The notes below the pieces were generated by a model, which was given only the letters and a program-made list of their open reading frames with translations, ran no database searches and was not told where the DNA came from. This document shows positions 32,959 to 42,481 of a stretch of DNA of 64,000 nt, piece after piece. Within the stretch, counting starts at the first letter, position 1, and the number at the start of each line of letters is the position of its first letter. The position numbers were made by a program, and so were the translations under genes. The DNA comes from Phyllobacterium phragmitis (GTDB lineage: Bacteria; Pseudomonadota; Alphaproteobacteria; Rhizobiales; Rhizobiaceae): the NCBI RefSeq assembly GCF_002980495.1, contig NZ_PVBR01000021.1, positions 1 to 64,000 on the forward strand. Reading direction: 5' to 3'.

Positions 32959-35778
32959 GTGTCAGATCAAACTCCGCCGCCCGGTCCTCAAGATCCCAAC
33001 GGCATTGAGCCGATTTCCATTGTCGAGGAAATGCAGCGTTCCTATCTCGATTACGCGATGAGCGTGATCGTGAGCCGCGCGCTTCCCGATGTGCGTGATG
33101 GTCTCAAGCCGGTTCATCGTCGCATCCTTCACGCCATGAACGAGATGGGACTTTCCTGGAACCGCTCCTACCGTAAGTCTGCCGGTGTCGTCGGCGAGGT
33201 GATGGGTAAATATCATCCGCATGGCGACTCCTCGATCTATGACGCGCTGGTGCGCATGGCGCAGGATTTCTCGCTGCGCGACCCGCTGATCGACGGGCAG
33301 GGCAATTTCGGTTCCATCGATGGCGATCCTCCGGCGGCCATGCGTTATACCGAGTGCCGCTTGGAGAAGGTTTCCGAGGCGCTGCTCGAGGATATCGACA
33401 AGGAAACGGTCGATTTCCAGGATAATTATGACGGGCGCGAAAAAGAACCGATGGTTCTGCCCGCCCGGTTTCCGAACCTTCTGGTCAACGGATCGGGCGG
33501 TATCGCCGTCGGCATGGCGACCAATATTCCGCCGCATAATCTGCGCGAGATCATCGATGGCTGCATGGCGCTGATCGATAATCCCGCGATCGAATTGCCC
33601 GAGCTGATGGAGATCATTCCGGGGCCGGATTTTCCGACCGGCGGTATCGTCCTCGGCCGTGCCGGTATCCATTCCGCCTACAGCACTGGGCGCGGCTCGA
33701 TCGTCATGCGCGGACGCGTCAAGATCGAACCCATGCGGGGCGATCGCGAGGCCATCGTCATCACCGAGGTGCCATACCAGGTGAACAAGGCGACGATGAT
33801 CGAGAAAATGGCCGAGCTGGTGCGCGACAAGCGCATCGAGGGCATTTCCGATCTACGCGATGAATCCGACCGGGACGGCTATCGCGTCGTGGTTGAGTTG
33901 AAGCGCGATGTGGTTGCCGATGTCGTACTCAACCAGCTCTATCGTTTCACGCCGCTTCAAAGCTCCTTCGGCGCCAATGTGGTGGCGCTCAACGGCGGAA
34001 AGCCGGAGCAGTTGACGCTGATCGACATGCTGCGCGCCTTTGTCGCCTTCCGCGAGGAAGTCGTCAGCCGCCGCACCAAATTCCTGCTGCGCAAGGCACG
34101 CGACCGGGCGCATGTTTTGGTCGGTCTGGCAATCGCCGTCGCCAATATCGATGAAATCATCAACCTCATCCGCCATGCTCCCGATCCGGCGACGGCGCGC
34201 GAGCAGTTGATGGAGCGCCGCTGGCCCGCGATGGACGTTGCGCCGCTGGTCGCACTGATCGACGATCCGCGCCATGCGCTGAACGACGACGGCACCTATA
34301 ATCTGTCCGAGGAGCAGGCGCGCGCCATTCTCGATCTGCGTCTCCAGCGCCTGACGGCGCTTGGCCGTGATGAGATTGCCGACGAACTGAACAAGATCGG
34401 CGAGGAAATTCGCGATTATCTCGATATTCTCGCCTCGCGCATCCGGATCATGAATATCGTCAAGGACGAGCTCATCGCCATTCGTGATGAGTTCGGCACG
34501 CCACGCCGCACCGAGCTCACCGAGGGCGGTCCGGATATGGAAGACGAGGACCTGATCGCTCGCGAGGACATGGTCGTTACCGTCAGCCATGCCGGCTATA
34601 TCAAGCGTGTTCCGCTCGCCACCTATCGCGCCCAGCGGCGCGGCGGCAAGGGCCGGTCGGGCATGGCGACGCGGGAAGAGGATTTCGTCACTCGGCTCTT
34701 CGTGGCCAGCACGCACACGCCGGTTCTGTTCTTTTCCTCACGCGGCATCGTCTACAAGGAAAAGGTCTGGCGCCTGCCTATCGGCACGCCGCAGTCGCGC
34801 GGCAAGGCGCTCATCAACATGCTGCCGCTCGAACAGGGCGAGCGCATCACCACCATCATGCCATTGCCGGAGGATGAGGCGAGCTGGGCCGAACTCGACG
34901 TCATGTTCGCCACGACGCGCGGCACGGTACGCCGCAACAAGCTCTCCGATTTCATCCAGGTCAACCGCAACGGCAAGATCGCAATGAAGCTCGAGGATGA
35001 GGGCGACGAGATTCTTTCCGTCGATACCTGTACAGAACATGACGACGTACTCCTGACCGCGGCTGGTGGCCAATGTATCCGCTTCCCCGTGACCGATGTG
35101 CGCGTGTTCGCCGGACGCAATTCGATCGGCGTGCGCGGCATCAACCTCGCCGAAGGCGACCGCATCATATCGATGGCGATCCTGCGACACGTCGATGCGG
35201 CACCTGCCGAACGGGCTGGCTACCTCAAACGCTCCATTGCCGAGCGGCGTGCACAGGGTGCGGAGGATGCAGAGGACATCACCGTAGTCGGCGAGGAAAT
35301 CAATGGCGAGGCCGAATTGAGCGAGGAACGCTATGCGGAACTTCGCGACCGCGAGCAGACCGTTCTGACCGTCAGTGAATATGGCTACGGCAAACGCTCA
35401 TCTTCCTACGAGTTCCGCATTTCCGGCCGAGGTGGCAAAGGTATCCGCGCAACCGATACGTCGAAGACCGACGAGATCGGCAAGCTCATCGCCCTTTTCC
35501 CGGTCGAGCCGAAGGATCAGATTCTGCTTGTTTCCGATGGTGGTCAGCTGATCCGTGTGCCGGTCGGCGGCATCCGGATAGCCGGCCGCTCGACCAAGGG
35601 TGTGACGATCTTCAATACCGCCGATGGTGAGAGGGTCGTCTCTGTCGAGCGTATCTCCGAATCGGAAAACGAGGAGGCGGCGGGAGAAAGCGATGCATTG
35701 GAGGAAAACGGTGAAATCCCTGATTCCACGTCGGCTTCCGACGTGCCCGCATCTGACGGAACGCCTACCGAGGAATAA
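32959..35778 (+). CDS. gyrA: DNA gyrase subunit A
   Basis: GyrA cuts and rejoins DNA in negative supercoiling. The start is GTG 32959 and the product has 939 residues, longer than E. coli because of an acidic C-terminal tail. The catalytic tyrosine is Tyr130 ([10 protein letters not shown]). In the quinolone region ([12 protein letters not shown]) Ser91 and Asp95 match the wild-type E. coli Ser83 and Asp87, while Ser92 replaces Ala84. The GyrA box QRRGGKG and beta-propeller repeats are present. Confidence 0.97.
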   Translation: MSDQTPPPGPQDPNGIEPISIVEEMQRSYLDYAMSVIVSRALPDVRDGLKPVHRRILHAMNEMGLSWNRSYRKSAGVVGEVMGKYHPHGDSSIYDALVRMAQDFSLRDPLIDGQGNFGSIDGDPPAAMRYTECRLEKVSEALLEDIDKETVDFQDNYDGREKEPMVLPARFPNLLVNGSGGIAVGMATNIPPHNLREIIDGCMALIDNPAIELPELMEIIPGPDFPTGGIVLGRAGIHSAYSTGRGSIVMRGRVKIEPMRGDREAIVITEVPYQVNKATMIEKMAELVRDKRIEGISDLRDESDRDGYRVVVELKRDVVADVVLNQLYRFTPLQSSFGANVVALNGGKPEQLTLIDMLRAFVAFREEVVSRRTKFLLRKARDRAHVLVGLAIAVANIDEIINLIRHAPDPATAREQLMERRWPAMDVAPLVALIDDPRHALNDDGTYNLSEEQARAILDLRLQRLTALGRDEIADELNKIGEEIRDYLDILASRIRIMNIVKDELIAIRDEFGTPRRTELTEGGPDMEDEDLIAREDMVVTVSHAGYIKRVPLATYRAQRRGGKGRSGMATREEDFVTRLFVASTHTPVLFFSSRGIVYKEKVWRLPIGTPQSRGKALINMLPLEQGERITTIMPLPEDEASWAELDVMFATTRGTVRRNKLSDFIQVNRNGKIAMKLEDEGDEILSVDTCTEHDDVLLTAAGGQCIRFPVTDVRVFAGRNSIGVRGINLAEGDRIISMAILRHVDAAPAERAGYLKRSIAERRAQGAEDAEDITVVGEEINGEAELSEERYAELRDREQTVLTVSEYGYGKRSSSYEFRISGRGGKGIRATDTSKTDEIGKLIALFPVEPKDQILLVSDGGQLIRVPVGGIRIAGRSTKGVTIFNTADGERVVSVERISESENEEAAGESDALEENGEIPDSTSASDVPASDGTPTEE

Positions 35779-35791
35779 TGATGAATAAAAT

Positions 35792-35821
35792 GAAAGGCGG
35801 CGCGCGAACGCACCGCCTTTC
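35792..35821. terminator. Terminator-like hairpin after gyrA
   Basis: The stem GAAAGGCGG/CCGCCTTTC lies 13 bases after the gyrA stop. The T-rich side is stronger on the minus strand (TTTCATTTTATTC), so it may also end the small minus-strand gene that converges here. Confidence 0.7.
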
Positions 35822-35852
35822 AACCTTGGCTGGAGGGCCGAGTAAAACTCTA

Positions 35853-35999
35853 TCAGCCGCGCGGCAGGCGGCGCATGCTGTGAATATCGAAAGTCGGTTC
35901 CGCAAGCCTCTGCCGCGCGGCTTTTTCCTCCACCAGCAGGATGATTGTCGAAACGGCCATTGCGACCATCATGGACAGCGCGAGAAGAAATATCATCAT
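35853..35999 (-). CDS. Small single-pass membrane protein (48 aa)
   Basis: This small open frame starts at ATG 35999 after an AAAGGACG ribosome site. The product begins MMIFLLALSMMVAMAVSTII, a clear membrane helix of about 20 residues, followed by a charged tail (VEEKAARQRLAEPTFDIHSM) ending RRLPRG. No family is recognised. It converges on gyrA and is followed by the shared hairpin. The good ribosome site and membrane-protein layout support a real gene, though conservation was not tested. Confidence 0.6.
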   Translation of the reverse strand: MMIFLLALSMMVAMAVSTIILLVEEKAARQRLAEPTFDIHSMRRLPRG

Positions 36000-36196
36000 T
36001 GGAACGTCCTTTCGCTTTCGCAGTCATTACGCCTGAGCGCAAAAAAGGTTGCGTCATCGTTTTCACATACTGTCGGATATGCGCTGAATTCCTGCTGAAG
36101 CCTTCGTTCATCTTGAGTTCATAAAATTTGTCCAGCCGCTTGGGCCCCGCGAATTGCGGCATTGAAACCCTCCGTCAAACGCGTTACGGCAGACAT

Positions 36197-36691
36197 ATGA
36201 CCATCGCTATCTATGCCGGATCCTTCGATCCCGTGACCAACGGCCATATCGACGTTCTGAAAGGTGCGCTGCGCCTTGCGGATGAAGTTATCGTGGCCAT
36301 TGGCATTCATCCGGGCAAGAAGCCGCTGTTTTCATTCGAAGAACGTGTCGAACTCATCGGTAAGGTCGGCAAGGTGATTTTCGGTGCCGACGCGGCACGC
36401 ACCCGCGTTGTGTCTTTCGACAGGCTCGTCATCGATGCGGCGAGGCAACATGGCGCCTCGCTCCTGGTGCGTGGTTTGCGCGATGGAACGGATCTCGATT
36501 ACGAGATGCAGATGGCCGGCATGAATGGCACCATGGCGCCGGAATTGCAGACGGTGTTCCTGCCGGCCGACCCCGCCGTCCGTACCATTACTGCCACATT
36601 GGTCCGTCAGATCGCATCGATGGGCGGCGATATCGGTCCTTTCGTTCCGGCGGTCGTTGCCGAAGCGTTGAAATCCAAATTCAAATCCTGA
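36197..36691 (+). CDS. coaD: Phosphopantetheine adenylyltransferase
   Basis: CoaD makes dephospho-CoA from phosphopantetheine and ATP. The 164-residue product starts at ATG 36197 and has the nucleotidyl-transferase motif [14 protein letters not shown] and the [18 protein letters not shown] region. The C-terminal motif [17 protein letters not shown] replaces the common ISS form, as in related genera. Its stop overlaps the next gene's ATG by one base. Confidence 0.95.
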   Translation: MTIAIYAGSFDPVTNGHIDVLKGALRLADEVIVAIGIHPGKKPLFSFEERVELIGKVGKVIFGADAARTRVVSFDRLVIDAARQHGASLLVRGLRDGTDLDYEMQMAGMNGTMAPELQTVFLPADPAVRTITATLVRQIASMGGDIGPFVPAVVAEALKSKFKS

Positions 36692-37296
36692 TGGAGAAAA
36701 TTTCCATGTCGATGTTTCGTACGGCTTTTGCCGCGATCGCCGTTCTCGCATTTTCGCTGACGGCATCCTTGTCAGCGCGTGCCGCCGATCCGGAGAATAC
36801 GCTGGTCCTGACTTTGAAGGATGGGGATGTGGTGATCGCGCTGCGCCCTGACCTGGCCCCCAAGCATGTCGCCCAGATCAAGGCGCTGGTACGCGAGGGC
36901 GCCTATGATCACGTCGCCTTCCATCGCGTCATTCCCGGCTTCATGGCGCAGACCGGCGATGTGCAATATGGCAATTCCACTAAGGGATTCGATGCGGCCC
37001 GCGTCGGAACCGGCGGATCGAGCAAGGCCGACCTGCCTGCCGAATTTTCCAAAGAGCCTTTTGTTCGTGGCACTGTCGGCATGGCCCGCTCCGCCAATCC
37101 CGATTCGGCCAATTCGCAGTTTTTCATCATGTTCGGTGACGGCGCGTTCCTGAACGGCCAATATACGGTTGTCGGCCAGGTCGTCAGCGGTATGGACGTC
37201 GTCGACAAGATCAAGAAGGGCGATGAGGCCAACAATGGCGCGGTCAAGGATCCCGATGAGATCGTCAAGGCCGTCATTCAGGCCGACAAGAAATAA
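36691..37296 (+). CDS. Exported cyclophilin-type peptidyl-prolyl isomerase
   Basis: The protein isomerises proline peptide bonds, probably in the periplasm. The 201-residue product has a signal peptide of about 32 residues ending in SARA. Cyclophilin motifs [14 protein letters not shown] (catalytic Arg) and NSQFFIMFGD follow. ATG 36691 overlaps the coaD stop; ATG 36706 is a second possible start. The adjacent gene is a cytoplasmic paralogue. Confidence 0.92.
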   Translation: MEKISMSMFRTAFAAIAVLAFSLTASLSARAADPENTLVLTLKDGDVVIALRPDLAPKHVAQIKALVREGAYDHVAFHRVIPGFMAQTGDVQYGNSTKGFDAARVGTGGSSKADLPAEFSKEPFVRGTVGMARSANPDSANSQFFIMFGDGAFLNGQYTVVGQVVSGMDVVDKIKKGDEANNGAVKDPDEIVKAVIQADKK

Positions 37297-37349
37297 CCCC
37301 TTAGGGGTACCAAAGAAACGACCCAATAATCATACCAAGGAGGCCCGAG

Positions 37350-37856
37350 ATGGCTTACAAAGACCCGGAAAACACGCTCGTCCTGGAAACCACCAAGGGC
37401 CAGGTCGTCATCGAACTCTATCCCGATCTGGCTCCCGACCACGTCGCCCGCGTCAAGGAACTGGCGCGTGAAAATGCCTATGACGGTGTTGTCTTTCATC
37501 GCGTCATCGATGGCTTTATGGCCCAGACCGGTGACGTGCAGTACGGCAAGACCGGAGGCGCAAGCTTCAATCCGGCCCGCGCCGGTATGGGTGGTTCCGA
37601 CAAGCCCGACCTCAAGGCGGAATTTTCCAATGTGAACCACAAGCGCGGCACATGCTCGATGGCGCGCAGCCAGAACCCGAACTCGGCCAATTCGCAGTTC
37701 TTCATCTGCTTTGCCGATGCGCCGTGGCTCGATCGGCAATATTCCGTTTGGGGCCAGGTGATCGAAGGCATGGATAATATCGACAATGTCAAGAAGGGCG
37801 AGCCGGTGGCCGACCCTGATTCGATCGTATCGGCACGCATCGCCGCCGATCTCTAA
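37350..37856 (+). CDS. Cytoplasmic cyclophilin-type peptidyl-prolyl isomerase
   Basis: The 168-residue product lacks a signal peptide, so it should act in the cytoplasm. It has the same cyclophilin motifs as its neighbour ([18 protein letters not shown] and [10 protein letters not shown]). The ATG follows an AAGGAGG ribosome site. The adjacent exported and cytoplasmic copies probably arose by tandem duplication. Confidence 0.93.
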   Translation: MAYKDPENTLVLETTKGQVVIELYPDLAPDHVARVKELARENAYDGVVFHRVIDGFMAQTGDVQYGKTGGASFNPARAGMGGSDKPDLKAEFSNVNHKRGTCSMARSQNPNSANSQFFICFADAPWLDRQYSVWGQVIEGMDNIDNVKKGEPVADPDSIVSARIAADL

Positions 37857-37873
37857 GGCTCGTTATCCAATCC

Positions 37874-38950
37874 ATGCGCGTTGACCTTTTCGATTTCGAA
37901 CTGCCGGAAGAGTTGATCGCGCTTCGGCCGGTAGAGCCGCGCGACCATGCGCGGCTTCTGGTCGTCCGGCCCGGTTCGCCATTCCAGGACCGGCGCGTCG
38001 ATGCTCTGCCCGACATGCTCAGGCCGGGTGATGCGCTTGTTTTCAACGACACGAAGGTCATCCCGGCGCAGCTCGAGGGTATCCGCGAGCGTGAAGGGGT
38101 GGCCGCGCATATCAGCGCCACCTTGCATATGCGTGTGGGGCCGGACCGCTGGAAGGCGTTTCTGCGGCCCGGAAAGCGGGTCAGGCAGGGGGAGCGCATC
38201 CGTTTCGGCCATGAAGGTTCGAGCTGTTTCCTGGGCACGCTCGACGCCACCGTGACGGAGAAGGAAGATGCCGGCGAAGCGCTGTTGGTCTTCGATCTCA
38301 GTGGACCAGCGCTCGATGAGGCGATCGCCGCGGTGGGGCATATTCCGCTGCCGCCCTATATCGCCTCAAAGCGGCCCGAGGACCAGCGCGACAGGACCGA
38401 TTACCAGACCGTCTATGCCCGTGAGGAGGGCGCGGTGGCCGCGCCGACGGCGGGCCTGCATTTTACGCCTTCGCTTCTCGAAAAGCTCAAGCAGCAGGGC
38501 GTAGAGGAGCATTTCGTCACGCTGCATGTCGGCGCCGGGACGTTCCTGCCTGTGAAGGCCGACGATACGAGCGAGCACAAGATGCATGCGGAGATCGGCC
38601 ACGTTTCCGAAGCGACGGCGGACGCGCTCAATCGCGTGCGGGCAAGCGGCGGACGTATCGTCTGCGTTGGGACGACCTCGCTGCGTCTCCTGGAGAGTGC
38701 TGCTGGCGAGGACGGCTTGATCCGGCCCTGGTCCGGTGCCACCGACATCTTCATTACGCCCGGCTACCGCTTCCGCGCCGTCGATATGCTGATGACCAAT
38801 TTCCATCTTCCACGCTCGACGCTGTTCATGCTCGTCTCGGCCTTCAGCGGCATGGATACCATGCGGCAGGCCTATGAACATGCGATCGCCAAGCACTATC
38901 GCTTCTATTCCTATGGCGACGCAAGCCTGCTATGGCGTGCGCCATCATGA
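37874..38950 (+). CDS. queA: S-adenosylmethionine:tRNA ribosyltransferase-isomerase
   Basis: QueA converts preQ1 in tRNA to epoxyqueuosine. The 358-residue product shows the family start [19 protein letters not shown], the segment [14 protein letters not shown] and the C-terminal [17 protein letters not shown]. Its end overlaps the tgt start by four bases (ATGA), so two steps of queuosine synthesis are coupled. Confidence 0.96.
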   Translation: MRVDLFDFELPEELIALRPVEPRDHARLLVVRPGSPFQDRRVDALPDMLRPGDALVFNDTKVIPAQLEGIREREGVAAHISATLHMRVGPDRWKAFLRPGKRVRQGERIRFGHEGSSCFLGTLDATVTEKEDAGEALLVFDLSGPALDEAIAAVGHIPLPPYIASKRPEDQRDRTDYQTVYAREEGAVAAPTAGLHFTPSLLEKLKQQGVEEHFVTLHVGAGTFLPVKADDTSEHKMHAEIGHVSEATADALNRVRASGGRIVCVGTTSLRLLESAAGEDGLIRPWSGATDIFITPGYRFRAVDMLMTNFHLPRSTLFMLVSAFSGMDTMRQAYEHAIAKHYRFYSYGDASLLWRAPS

Positions 38951-40080
38951 GCAGCAAAACCTTCCAATTCAAAGTTTTGGCGACCGACGGCGCGGCAAGG
39001 CGTGGTGAAATCACCATGCCCCGCGGCACGGTCCGCACACCGGCCTTCATGCCGGTCGGTACCGGCGGCACCGTCAAGGCCATGTATATGGACCAGGTGC
39101 GCGATCTCGGATCCGACATCATCCTTGGCAACACCTATCATCTGATGCTGCGGCCGGGTGCCGAGCGCGTGGCGCGGCTTGGCGGGTTGCATGATTTCGC
39201 TCGCTGGCCCGGCCCGATCCTCACCGATTCCGGCGGTTTTCAGGTCATGTCGCTGGCGCAATTGCGCAAGCTCGACGAAAACGGCGTGACGTTCCGCTCG
39301 CATATCGACGGGCGCTCCTATGAGATGAGCCCCGAGCGTTCCATCGAAATCCAGGGACTTCTCGATTCCGATATCCAGATGCAGCTCGACGAATGCGTGG
39401 CCCTGCCGGCGCAGGAGCGCGAAATGGAGCGGGCGATGGAGCTTTCGCTGCGCTGGGCGGAGCGAGGCAAAGCCGCCTTCGGCGATCAGCCGGGGAAGGC
39501 GATGTTCGGCATCGTGCAGGGTGGCGACAATGCGCGGTTGCGCGAGCGTTCGGCGCAAGCGCTGAAGGCGATGGAGCTCAAGGGCTATTCGATCGGCGGC
39601 CTGGCGGTGGGCGAGCCGCAGAATATCATGCTGGACATGCTGGAAGTGGTCTGCCCGATCCTGCCCGCTGAAAAGCCGCGCTATCTCATGGGTGTCGGCA
39701 CACCCGACGATATATTGAAATCGGTTGCACGCGGTATCGACATGTTCGATTGCGTCATGCCGACGCGCGCCGGCCGTCACGGCCTTGCCTTTACCCGTCA
39801 CGGCAAGATCAATCTGCGCAATGCCCGTCACGCCGAGGATCCGCGGCCGCTGGACGAGGAATCGAACTGTCCCGCCGCGCGCGATTACAGCCGTGCCTAT
39901 CTGCATCATCTGGTGAAATCAGGCGAATTCCTGGGCGCCATGCTGCTCACCTGGAACAATCTCGCTTATTATCAGAGCCTGATGCAGGGATGCCGCGACG
40001 CTATCGAGGCTGAAAAATTCGTGGATTTCTCCGGCGTAACCCAGGAACGGTGGGCGAGGGGCGATCTCCCCACGCTTTGA
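38947..40080 (+). CDS. tgt: tRNA-guanine transglycosylase
   Basis: Tgt swaps guanine-34 for preQ1 in GUN-anticodon tRNAs, the step before QueA. The start is ATG 38947, giving 377 residues. The catalytic aspartates are in [11 protein letters not shown] and [14 protein letters not shown]. The zinc ligands are less standard: [15 protein letters not shown] keeps one cysteine, and the usual CxCxxC pair is not obvious (sequence [11 protein letters not shown]), which deserves a check. Confidence 0.95.
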   Translation: MSSKTFQFKVLATDGAARRGEITMPRGTVRTPAFMPVGTGGTVKAMYMDQVRDLGSDIILGNTYHLMLRPGAERVARLGGLHDFARWPGPILTDSGGFQVMSLAQLRKLDENGVTFRSHIDGRSYEMSPERSIEIQGLLDSDIQMQLDECVALPAQEREMERAMELSLRWAERGKAAFGDQPGKAMFGIVQGGDNARLRERSAQALKAMELKGYSIGGLAVGEPQNIMLDMLEVVCPILPAEKPRYLMGVGTPDDILKSVARGIDMFDCVMPTRAGRHGLAFTRHGKINLRNARHAEDPRPLDEESNCPAARDYSRAYLHHLVKSGEFLGAMLLTWNNLAYYQSLMQGCRDAIEAEKFVDFSGVTQERWARGDLPTL

Positions 40081-40232
40081 TCCACCCTCGATTTTTCTCC
40101 TGAGTTTCTCCGTTGTTTCGATGCTCTGAAGTTCGACTTTCGCTCCGCGAGTACGGTTATCCGGGCCGTCATTGCAATCGATTACATCTGGGCTACAATC
40201 GATTTCACAATGACGTCGGATGCTTGGGTGAC

Positions 40233-40525
40233 ATGACCGAAAGGGCCAAGATCAAGGACATCGCTAAACGGGCGGGCGTTTCGATCGCCACCTGGGGTAC
40301 GCAGTTCCCGACGATGTATCGATCGTCGGCTTCGATGACATTTTCCTGAGTGAATCCTTTTATCCGCCGCTCACCACGGTCAGTCAGCCGCGCGGTGAAA
40401 TCGGTCGCAAGGCGATGGAGATGCTCCTCGCGTTCTTGGCCGGCAATGACGACGCGCAGTCATCGGTGGAACTGCCGACCTTTCTGAAGATCAGGGCTTC
40501 CACCGGACTTGCGCTGGAGAAATAG
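40233..40525 (+). pseudogene. LacI-family regulator remnant with internal deletion
   Basis: The first 20 codons from ATG 40233 encode a LacI-type HTH (AKIKDIAKRAGVSIAT). The frame then changes, and the frame one base away from about 40303 encodes the end of the same family (VPDDVSIVGFDDIFLSESFY through STGLALEK, stop at 40525). About 230 central residues, the sugar-binding domain, are missing. No target sugar genes remain nearby. Confidence 0.85.
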
Positions 40526-40554
40526 AACGGCTGTCCGATCACCGAAACCGGATC

Positions 40555-41130
40555 TTATTGATGTTCGGATATTTCCATGACGTCGTCTGTGTTCCGCAAC
40601 AGGGCCGACAGACGCTGCATGATAACGCCGCGCTCGGCGTCGGTCAGGATATCGCAGTCGAGAAGCTGCATGCTGCGCATGCCCTCGATCGCCAGGAAGG
40701 TGACGAGGGCGGAGGCATGATCCGCAGATTTTGCCTGCATTCGGTCGAGCAATTGTCTGTTGTAACGGCGAATCGGGCTGATGAATTCGGGATTTTCGGC
40801 AATCGCCGCGAGAACACCGGATGGCGGGGGATCTTTGTGGAGGCTCTCGTTACGGAAAACTTCCAGGAAAGCCTCAGCGATGCCGTTGGGCGCGTCTTTT
40901 CGGCCTTCTTCCTCCGCACGAAGCGCCTTGTCATGTTCCTTCAGGTGCTCCTCGACGACCGCCTCGAGAAGCTTGGCCTTGGTGGGAAAACGATACAGCA
41001 ATCCGCCTTTCGAAAGACCGGCGCGGGCGGCAACGGCGTCGAGCGAGAGATGCGCGGGGCCTATTTCCTTCGCAAGTTCGGTAGCAGCCAGCAGAATTCT
41101 TTCACGCGACGACAGTTTTTTTCCGTGCAT
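40555..41130 (-). CDS. TetR-family transcriptional repressor of the RND pump
   Basis: The 191-residue product has a TetR/AcrR N-terminal HTH (RERILLAATELAKEIG, then AVAARAGLSKGGLLYRFPTK) and a ligand-binding domain of the TetR_C type. It is divergent from the RND efflux genes, and a perfect 16-base palindrome sits between them in the promoter. Local repression of the pump and of itself is the natural inference, similar to BepR and AcrR systems. Confidence 0.88.
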   Translation of the reverse strand: MHGKKLSSRERILLAATELAKEIGPAHLSLDAVAARAGLSKGGLLYRFPTKAKLLEAVVEEHLKEHDKALRAEEEGRKDAPNGIAEAFLEVFRNESLHKDPPPSGVLAAIAENPEFISPIRRYNRQLLDRMQAKSADHASALVTFLAIEGMRSMQLLDCDILTDAERGVIMQRLSALLRNTDDVMEISEHQ

Positions 41131-41156
41131 CTAAGGCTTTCATGGCTGGAGCGGAG

Positions 41157-41186
41157 TTGACAATACCGTCCGGACGGTACAGTAAT
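41157..41186 (+). promoter_or_regulatory. Efflux promoter with embedded TetR operator
   Basis: A TTGACA -35 box (41157-41162) is followed by the perfect palindrome TACCGTCCGGACGGTA at 41164-41179 and an AGTAAT -10-like box at 41181-41186. A repressor bound to the palindrome would block RNA polymerase directly. Confidence 0.75.
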
Positions 41187-41287
41187 TCGCGTGTGGTATT
41201 CAAGTCAAAACGATGCTCTCGCCATGACGCTGATCGGCGCGGCAGGCATTTCGTCTAAATTACATGCCCTGCTGGAGCTCCTAACCG

Positions 41288-42472
41288 ATGATCAAGCGTC
41301 TCGTCCTTGCCATTATCTTTATCGCGCTTGTTTGCGGCGGTCTGGTCGGATACAACCTGTTCCGCGATAGGGCAATCAAAGAATACTTCGCCAATATGCA
41401 GCAGCCGGCCCTGACGGTTTCCACCGTCACCGTGGATCCGTCGAAATGGACGCCGAATATCGAGGCGATCGGCTCGGCGAACGCCTCCGAAGGCGTGGAT
41501 CTGACTGTCGAGGTGGCCGGCATCATCAAGAAAATTGGTTTCACGGCCAATCAGCGTGTCAAGCAGGGCGATGTCCTGGTCCAACTCGACGACAGCATCG
41601 AGAAGGCGGATCTGGCCGCAGCGCAGGCGGACGCCACGCTGAACGAGGCAAATTACAAGCGCGCCCAGACCTTGCGCACGCAAGGAGTGGGTGCGATATC
41701 CAATGTCGATACCACGAGGGCTGCCATGGAATCGGCCCAGGCGCAGGTGGCGAAGCTGCAGGCGACTCTGGATCAAAAGCGTCTGGTCGCGCCTTTTTCC
41801 GGGACGATCGGTATTCCACAGATCGACATCGGACAGTATCTGACGCCGGGCAATGTCGTTGCGACGCTGCAGAACCTCGATACGATGCGGGTGGATTTCA
41901 CCGTTCCCGAACAGTCGCTTTCCCGGTTGAAGATCGGTCAGCCCGTTCAGGTCGGTTTTACAGACGACAAGTTTGAATTCAAAGGAAAGATCACTGGCAT
42001 CGATCCGAAGATCGACCCCGCAACCCGACTGGTTTCTGTGCGTGCGCAAGTGCAGAACCCGGAGGGCAAGCTCAATCCGGGGCAATTCGTCCAGGTCCGC
42101 ATCGAGTTGCCGGTGGAAGACAACATCGTTGCCTTGCCGCAGACGACCGTCGTGACAAGCCTTTATGGTGACTATGTCTTCGTCGTGCGCCCGGGAAAAC
42201 CGAAGCCGGAAAATACGCCCGCAGCAACGTCTTCCACGGCGGCGAACGCCGAGGCGGATGAGAAGCCGGCTGATGAAAAGCAGGCGGAGCCGCTTTTCGT
42301 CGATCAGGTTTTCGTCAAGCTCGGTCGTCGCTCGCGCAGCTTGGTTGAAGTCACGAGTGGCCTTTCGGATGGGGATGTCGTCGTGACGGCGGGGCAGAAC
42401 CGCCTCACCCAGGGCGCACGTGTCGTCATCGACAATACGGTCAACCCAGCCGACACTGCGAACCAACAATAG
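41288..42472 (+). CDS. RND efflux periplasmic adaptor protein
   Basis: This membrane-fusion protein links the RND pump to an outer-membrane channel. The 394-residue product has an N-terminal membrane anchor (about 5-25), a lipoyl half-motif (KIGFTANQRVKQGDVLVQLD), a coiled-coil hairpin (about 100-165) and the second half-motif. An Ala/Glu/Lys-rich insert occurs near 310-335. It is cotranscribed with the pump gene nine bases downstream. Confidence 0.9.
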   Translation: MIKRLVLAIIFIALVCGGLVGYNLFRDRAIKEYFANMQQPALTVSTVTVDPSKWTPNIEAIGSANASEGVDLTVEVAGIIKKIGFTANQRVKQGDVLVQLDDSIEKADLAAAQADATLNEANYKRAQTLRTQGVGAISNVDTTRAAMESAQAQVAKLQATLDQKRLVAPFSGTIGIPQIDIGQYLTPGNVVATLQNLDTMRVDFTVPEQSLSRLKIGQPVQVGFTDDKFEFKGKITGIDPKIDPATRLVSVRAQVQNPEGKLNPGQFVQVRIELPVEDNIVALPQTTVVTSLYGDYVFVVRPGKPKPENTPAATSSTAANAEADEKPADEKQAEPLFVDQVFVKLGRRSRSLVEVTSGLSDGDVVVTAGQNRLTQGARVVIDNTVNPADTANQQ

Positions 42473-42481
42473 GCCGGTATC

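Noticed and set aside
33180-33300. Quinolone-resistance mutation in gyrA
   Set aside because: The residues matching E. coli Ser83 and Asp87 are Ser91 and Asp95, the wild-type states; Ser92 is probably natural variation.
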